From Flavobacterium sp. LC2016-13 (GTDB taxonomy: Bacteria; Bacteroidota; Bacteroidia; Flavobacteriales; Flavobacteriaceae), in the NCBI RefSeq assembly GCF_009707955.1, contig NZ_WMDQ01000002.1:558001-622000 (forward strand): a stretch of 64,000 nt of DNA, in the 5' to 3' direction. The position numbers and the translations under genes were made by a program. Position 1 is the first letter of the stretch. Every line of letters begins with the position of its first letter. Shown here in pieces: positions 60,972-64,000 of this stretch. A model generated the notes under the pieces. It did not search any database. It had not been told where the DNA came from and was given only the letters and a program-made list of their open reading frames with translations.

Positions 60972-61637
60972 ATGAATTCAAAAGAAATACTTAGCCAGCT
61001 TGAAAAACTTGGCGATGAAAAAATGAGAATACACAATGCTAAATACGGCGCTGGTGATAACCAGTTCGGTGTAAAAATGGGTGATATTCGTGCCTTGGCA
61101 AAGAAAATAAAAACCAATCATGAATTAGCTTTAGAACTTTGGAAAACCGAAAATGTTGATGCCCGATTTTTGGCCGTTTTACTACTTGATCCAAAAAAAA
61201 TAACTAAAGAAGAACTGACTAAATTGGTAGAATCTGAAAAATTCCCGCACGTTGCAGACTGGCTTTATTCAAATGTTATAAAAGTAAATCCGGATAAAGA
61301 GTTATTACGAAACGAATGGATGAAATCATCCAATACGATGGTGGTTCGTGCCGCGTGGAGCCTTACAAGCGGATGCGTTGCAAGAAACCCGGAAGTACTT
61401 GATATCCCCGTTTTACTTGATACAATTGAAACCGAAATGCCAAAAGCTGCACCGGAAATTCAATGGACAATGAATTCGGCATTAGCCAATATCGGAATTC
61501 ATTTTCCTGAATATCGCGAACGTGCTATTGCTATTGGAGAAAAATTGGGAATTTACAGAGATTATCCAACTTCAAAAGGATGTACTTCGCCCTTTGCTCC
61601 TATTTGGATCAACGAAATAGTTCGCAGACAGGGTTAA
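60972..61637 (+). CDS. DNA alkylation repair protein (AlkD-like HEAT repeat)
   Basis: A 221-aa all-helical HEAT-like protein. DNQFGVKMGDIRALAKKIKTNHELALELWKTENVDARFLAVLLLDP is the AlkD-family N-terminal pattern, and ADWLYSNVIKVNP and VRAAWSLTSGC follow. AlkD excises 3-methyladenine and 7-methylguanine without base flipping; whether the catalytic Asp/Trp/Arg are all kept cannot be settled here without an alignment. Fifth gene of the ArsR operon, 32 bp after the previous stop. Confidence 0.85.
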   Translation: MNSKEILSQLEKLGDEKMRIHNAKYGAGDNQFGVKMGDIRALAKKIKTNHELALELWKTENVDARFLAVLLLDPKKITKEELTKLVESEKFPHVADWLYSNVIKVNPDKELLRNEWMKSSNTMVVRAAWSLTSGCVARNPEVLDIPVLLDTIETEMPKAAPEIQWTMNSALANIGIHFPEYRERAIAIGEKLGIYRDYPTSKGCTSPFAPIWINEIVRRQG

Positions 61638-61664
61638 TAAAAAGTCACAATAAAATCAAAAGAG

Positions 61665-62231
61665 ATGAAAAGCATTAAAAAAGAAATATCAAAAGAACAA
61701 TCTCAAGAATTATTTAAGGTTTTAAAATCGCGTTTCGAGAAAAATATGAACCGTCATAAAGGCTTAGATTGGAATACAATACAAGCAAAACTCGAGGCTA
61801 ATCCTGAAAAATTATGGTCGCTTGATGAAATGGAAAGAACCGAAGGCGAACCTGACGTTGTTGGTTTTGATGAAAAAACCAAAGAATATATTTTTTATGA
61901 TTGTGCCGCAGAAAGCCCAAAAGGGCGAAGAAGTTTTTGTTATGATCACGAAGCGCTTGAAAAAAGAAAAGAAAATAAACCAAACGACAGCGCGATAAAT
62001 AGGGCAAATGAAATGGGAATTTCAATTTTGAATGAAGAAGAATATCGCGAATTGCAAAAACTTGGAAATTTCGACACAAAAACATCAAGCTGGATTATAA
62101 CGCCTTCTGAAATCAGGAAACTTGGCGGCGCCATTTTTGCAGATTTTCGTTATAATACTGTTTTTGTGTATCATAACGGCGCAGAATCGTATTATGCTGC
62201 GAGAGGATTTCGCGGTTCGTTAAGAGTTTAA
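61665..62231 (+). CDS. DUF4256 family protein
   Basis: A 188-aa soluble protein with the DUF4256 features: LFKVLKSRFEKNMNRHKGLDW, LWSLDEMERTEGEPDVVGFD, the central YDCAAESPKGRRSFCYDHEAL, and the C-terminal SSWIITPSEIRKLGGAIFADFRYNTVFVYHNGAESYYAARGFRG. The family is conserved but has no known function. Last gene of the ArsR operon; a strong terminator begins at its stop. Confidence 0.9.
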   Translation: MKSIKKEISKEQSQELFKVLKSRFEKNMNRHKGLDWNTIQAKLEANPEKLWSLDEMERTEGEPDVVGFDEKTKEYIFYDCAAESPKGRRSFCYDHEALEKRKENKPNDSAINRANEMGISILNEEEYRELQKLGNFDTKTSSWIITPSEIRKLGGAIFADFRYNTVFVYHNGAESYYAARGFRGSLRV

Positions 62232-62272
62232 AAACAAAAAAGGCTTCATGATTTATGAAGCCTTTTTTGTTT
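62232..62272. terminator. Bidirectional terminator at the end of the ArsR operon
   Basis: Arms of 18 nt (AAACAAAAAAGGCTTCAT and its exact inverse) with a 5-nt loop. It ends 2 bp before the convergent PepSY-like gene's stop. Confidence 0.9.
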
Positions 62273-62274
62273 AT

Positions 62275-62709
62275 TTAATCTTTATCACCTTTTATAAATT
62301 TTCCTTCTTTGGTAAATTCCAGGTCAATTTTGTTCGTTAAATCTACGTCCAGATCTTTGTGACCGTAATCGATATGCGTTATTTTTTCATTTGGATAATG
62401 CTTCGCTACATAATCTTTAATTACTTGCGGAATAAAATCTGTCGGTATTGGTTTGTTTTCTCCATCAACTTCTCTGTATGATCCGTCTTTCCAGAATTCT
62501 ACTTCTGTTCCATCTTTTAATATGACTTCATAGCCTTTTTCGCCATGTTCAGCGTCTTTTTTAACAACATCAACAGTTGTATGACTAAAATACTTGGTTA
62601 TAAAATCCTGAGATGTTTTTGGCAACTCTGTAAATTGAATTTTTTTCTGTGCGTTTGCCGTTATTACAAAACTTAGTAATAATGTGGCAAGTATTATTTT
62701 CTTTTTCAT
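62275..62709 (-). CDS. Secreted PepSY-like protein
   Basis: A 144-aa protein with a signal peptide (KKKIILATLLLSFVITANAQ). Two PepSY-like repeats follow: LPKTSQDFITKYFSHTTVDVVKKD, then GYEVILKDGTEVEFWKDGSYREV, and again FIPQVIKDYVAKHYPNEKITHIDY with IDLEFTKEGKFIKG. This helix-strand pair pattern matches the DUF2874/PepSY-like proteins of the Bacteroidetes periplasm, sometimes protease inhibitors or metal-stress proteins. Function here unknown. Confidence 0.88.
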   Translation of the reverse strand: MKKKIILATLLLSFVITANAQKKIQFTELPKTSQDFITKYFSHTTVDVVKKDAEHGEKGYEVILKDGTEVEFWKDGSYREVDGENKPIPTDFIPQVIKDYVAKHYPNEKITHIDYGHKDLDVDLTNKIDLEFTKEGKFIKGDKD

Positions 62710-62869
62710 GGTTTGTATATTTAGTTATTATTATAACTAATTTAATACAAAAAAGCTTGAATGCCAATCTGTTTAAGAAACCTTTAGTTTTTTTAAATTC
62801 TGCTTTATTGGGATAATTAGATTTAAAAACACTATTTTCGATCGTAATAAAAATGAATAATTTCATAGA

Positions 62870-63346
62870 ATGATCCCACAAAAAGCAAAACCTAACGATC
62901 ACGAAATTTTGACAATAATAACTAAAAAGTCAAAAGCTTATTGGGGTTATTCTGCAGAACAAATTGAAGTTTGGTCAGATTCATTAACGGTTACAAAAAA
63001 TGATATTGAAACTAAATCAGTTTATAAATTAAACATTGACAATCAAATTGTTGCTTATTATTCTTTTTTTGATGAAGATGAAGAAACTGTAAAACTTGAC
63101 AATCTTTTTGTTTTGCCGGAATATATCGGAAAAGGAATTGGAGTTTTTTTAATGAATGATTTTCTTCATCGATTAAAAGAAACAAACTTCAAAAAAATAA
63201 GACTTCATTCAGAACCAAATGCCGAAATGTTTTATGCTAAATTTGGTTTTATAAAAGTGGGACAACTAGAATCTTCTATCAAAAATAGATATTTGCCTAT
63301 TTTAGAATTAGAAATTAATAGCAATAAAGAAATCAGGGAATTTTAG
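62870..63346 (+). CDS. GNAT family N-acetyltransferase, 158 aa
   Basis: Recognised by the central VKLDNLFVLPEYIGKGIGVFLMNDFL, the acetyl-CoA-binding loop, and NAEMFYAKFGFIKVGQLESS, the GNAT C-terminal signature with Tyr. The N-terminus MIPQKAKPNDHEILTIITKKSKAYWGYS is typical of many flavobacterial GNATs. Substrate unknown. The truncated gene at 63378 begins 31 bp after its stop in the same direction. Confidence 0.88.
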   Translation: MIPQKAKPNDHEILTIITKKSKAYWGYSAEQIEVWSDSLTVTKNDIETKSVYKLNIDNQIVAYYSFFDEDEETVKLDNLFVLPEYIGKGIGVFLMNDFLHRLKETNFKKIRLHSEPNAEMFYAKFGFIKVGQLESSIKNRYLPILELEINSNKEIREF

Positions 63347-63377
63347 GATTCTGACATCAACAAAAACAAATATCTTA

Positions 63378-64000
63378 ATGGATACAGCACTTTGGGAAGA
63401 AGTTTTAAATTTTGATTTAGACAATCCGAATGATCAATACGGATTTTCGACAAGATTGGCGTTTGAAAATAGTTGGACATCATTTTTTACTAAAATGGTC
63501 ATTCTCGAATACAAAAAATTCATGTATTTGGCAGCGACTTCAAATGAAATGGTTTCGCCTTCAGAATCTGTAGATATTGTTTGGCATCAACATTTAATAT
63601 TTACCAATTCATATTCGGATCTCTGTACGTTATTAGGCAAAAGAATAGAACATATTCCGTCTACGCATAACAGGGCTGACTTTGAGAAATTTCATAAAGC
63701 TAAAGAAAGAACCAAAGAACTTTATGAACTAAATTTCGGAAATCAACCGGATGAAATTTGGAATTATAGTAATGAATTAGATTCTTTACACCTGATTAAA
63801 AGCACAAATAAAATTTCAACTTTAAAGAAGATCTTTTTAGTTTTCCTTTTCCTTTTAATTTTTCCTATTTATTTCACAATCAAACCTATATTGGTAGAAA
63901 TTGGTAATCCGGACTTTTTACTTGAATATTTCATATTATTTGGCGCTGCAATTGGTTTATTAGAATTGTACGTCCGATTTAGTTTTAATTCATTTTATAA
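63378..64000 (+). CDS. Membrane protein with a glycine-rich-domain-like (DUF1399-type) N-terminus, truncated by window end
   Basis: The frame starts at ATG 63378 (MDTALWEEVLNFDL) and is open to the window edge, so only the first 207 residues are seen. The segment VDIVWHQHLIFTNSYSDLC holds a D-x-x-W-H-x-H motif characteristic of glycine-rich-domain (DUF1399-like) proteins. Two hydrophobic helices follow, at about 155-172 (IFLVFLFLLIFPIYF) and 184-200. Bacteroidetes proteins with this start often continue into a glycine-rich tail (TIGR04222 type), which cannot be checked here. Function unknown. Confidence 0.7.
   Translation, partial: MDTALWEEVLNFDLDNPNDQYGFSTRLAFENSWTSFFTKMVILEYKKFMYLAATSNEMVSPSESVDIVWHQHLIFTNSYSDLCTLLGKRIEHIPSTHNRADFEKFHKAKERTKELYELNFGNQPDEIWNYSNELDSLHLIKSTNKISTLKKIFLVFLFLLIFPIYFTIKPILVEIGNPDFLLEYFILFGAAIGLLELYVRFSFNSFY

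Overview
The window reads as a chromosomal segment of a Flavobacterium-like Bacteroidetes. It is AT-rich and densely coded, and start codons generally lack Shine-Dalgarno sequences. Many promoters carry the flavobacterial -7 element TAnnTTTG, and many proteins are of flavobacterial type: an outer-membrane beta-barrel TonB receptor, DUF6155, DUF4256, SRPBCC and short-LeuA families. I saw no rRNA, tRNA, CRISPR array, integrase or transposase. The spacers are rich in small palindromic and period-8 repeats.

Layout. 1-5.5 kb: end of an unknown membrane gene, a hypothetical, pheT and an MscS channel with a DUF3817 partner. 5.5-16.5 kb: DUF6155, two helicases, a GNAT, NDH-2, a Bcr/CflA exporter, two small secreted proteins, and a two-gene operon of a cNMP-CBS-DUF294 protein with a DnaQ-like protein. 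16.5-27.3 kb: acs, then the branched-chain amino acid block, read right to left as leuA-leuB and ilvD-ilvB-ilvN-ilvC. 27.4-37.2 kb: a large conserved TPR-like protein, a Cys-rich double-glycine-leader peptide, two tandem M1 peptidases, a CBM9-like protein, a lipoprotein, an RDD protein and a Crp/Fnr regulator next to an MDR reductase. 37.2-43.1 kb: a four-gene operon (NAD-dependent reductase, NAD-binding protein, MBL hydrolase, AraC regulator) and a fused E1 alpha-beta 2-oxoacid dehydrogenase. 43.4-49.8 kb: a 2OG-Fe oxygenase, SUI1 factor, nucleoside phosphorylase operon, a signal-less substrate-binding protein and a transglutaminase-like membrane protein. 49.8-54.3 kb: a LytTR/LytS-type two-component pair divergent from a TonB-family receptor. 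54.3-64 kb: GNAT, DUF1761, YdeI, a Tat-exported Gfo/Idh/MocA oxidoreductase, an S41 peptidase, a six-gene ArsR-SRPBCC-DoxX-YdeI-AlkD-DUF4256 operon, a PepSY-like protein, another GNAT and a truncated membrane protein.

The most informative regulation lies around the ilv genes. Upstream of ilvD there is a complete attenuator: a -7 element, a 24-codon leader peptide with runs of Ile and Val codons, and an intrinsic terminator. Between ilvC and acs, on the same strand, a long-range inverted repeat ends just before a 30-codon Ile/Leu/Val-rich ORF, which is followed by another terminator. This second unit has no assigned role and is one of the two best candidates for something undescribed. The other is the double-glycine-leader six-cysteine peptide at 29.1-29.3 kb.

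Other points of note: the DnaQ-like partner of the DUF294 protein has lost two of its five catalytic residues. The ArsR operon has two near-identical 16-bp palindromes over its promoter. leuC and leuD are absent from the leu/ilv block, and the LeuA here lacks a C-terminal regulatory domain. All assignments were made by reading the sequence; no database search was run.
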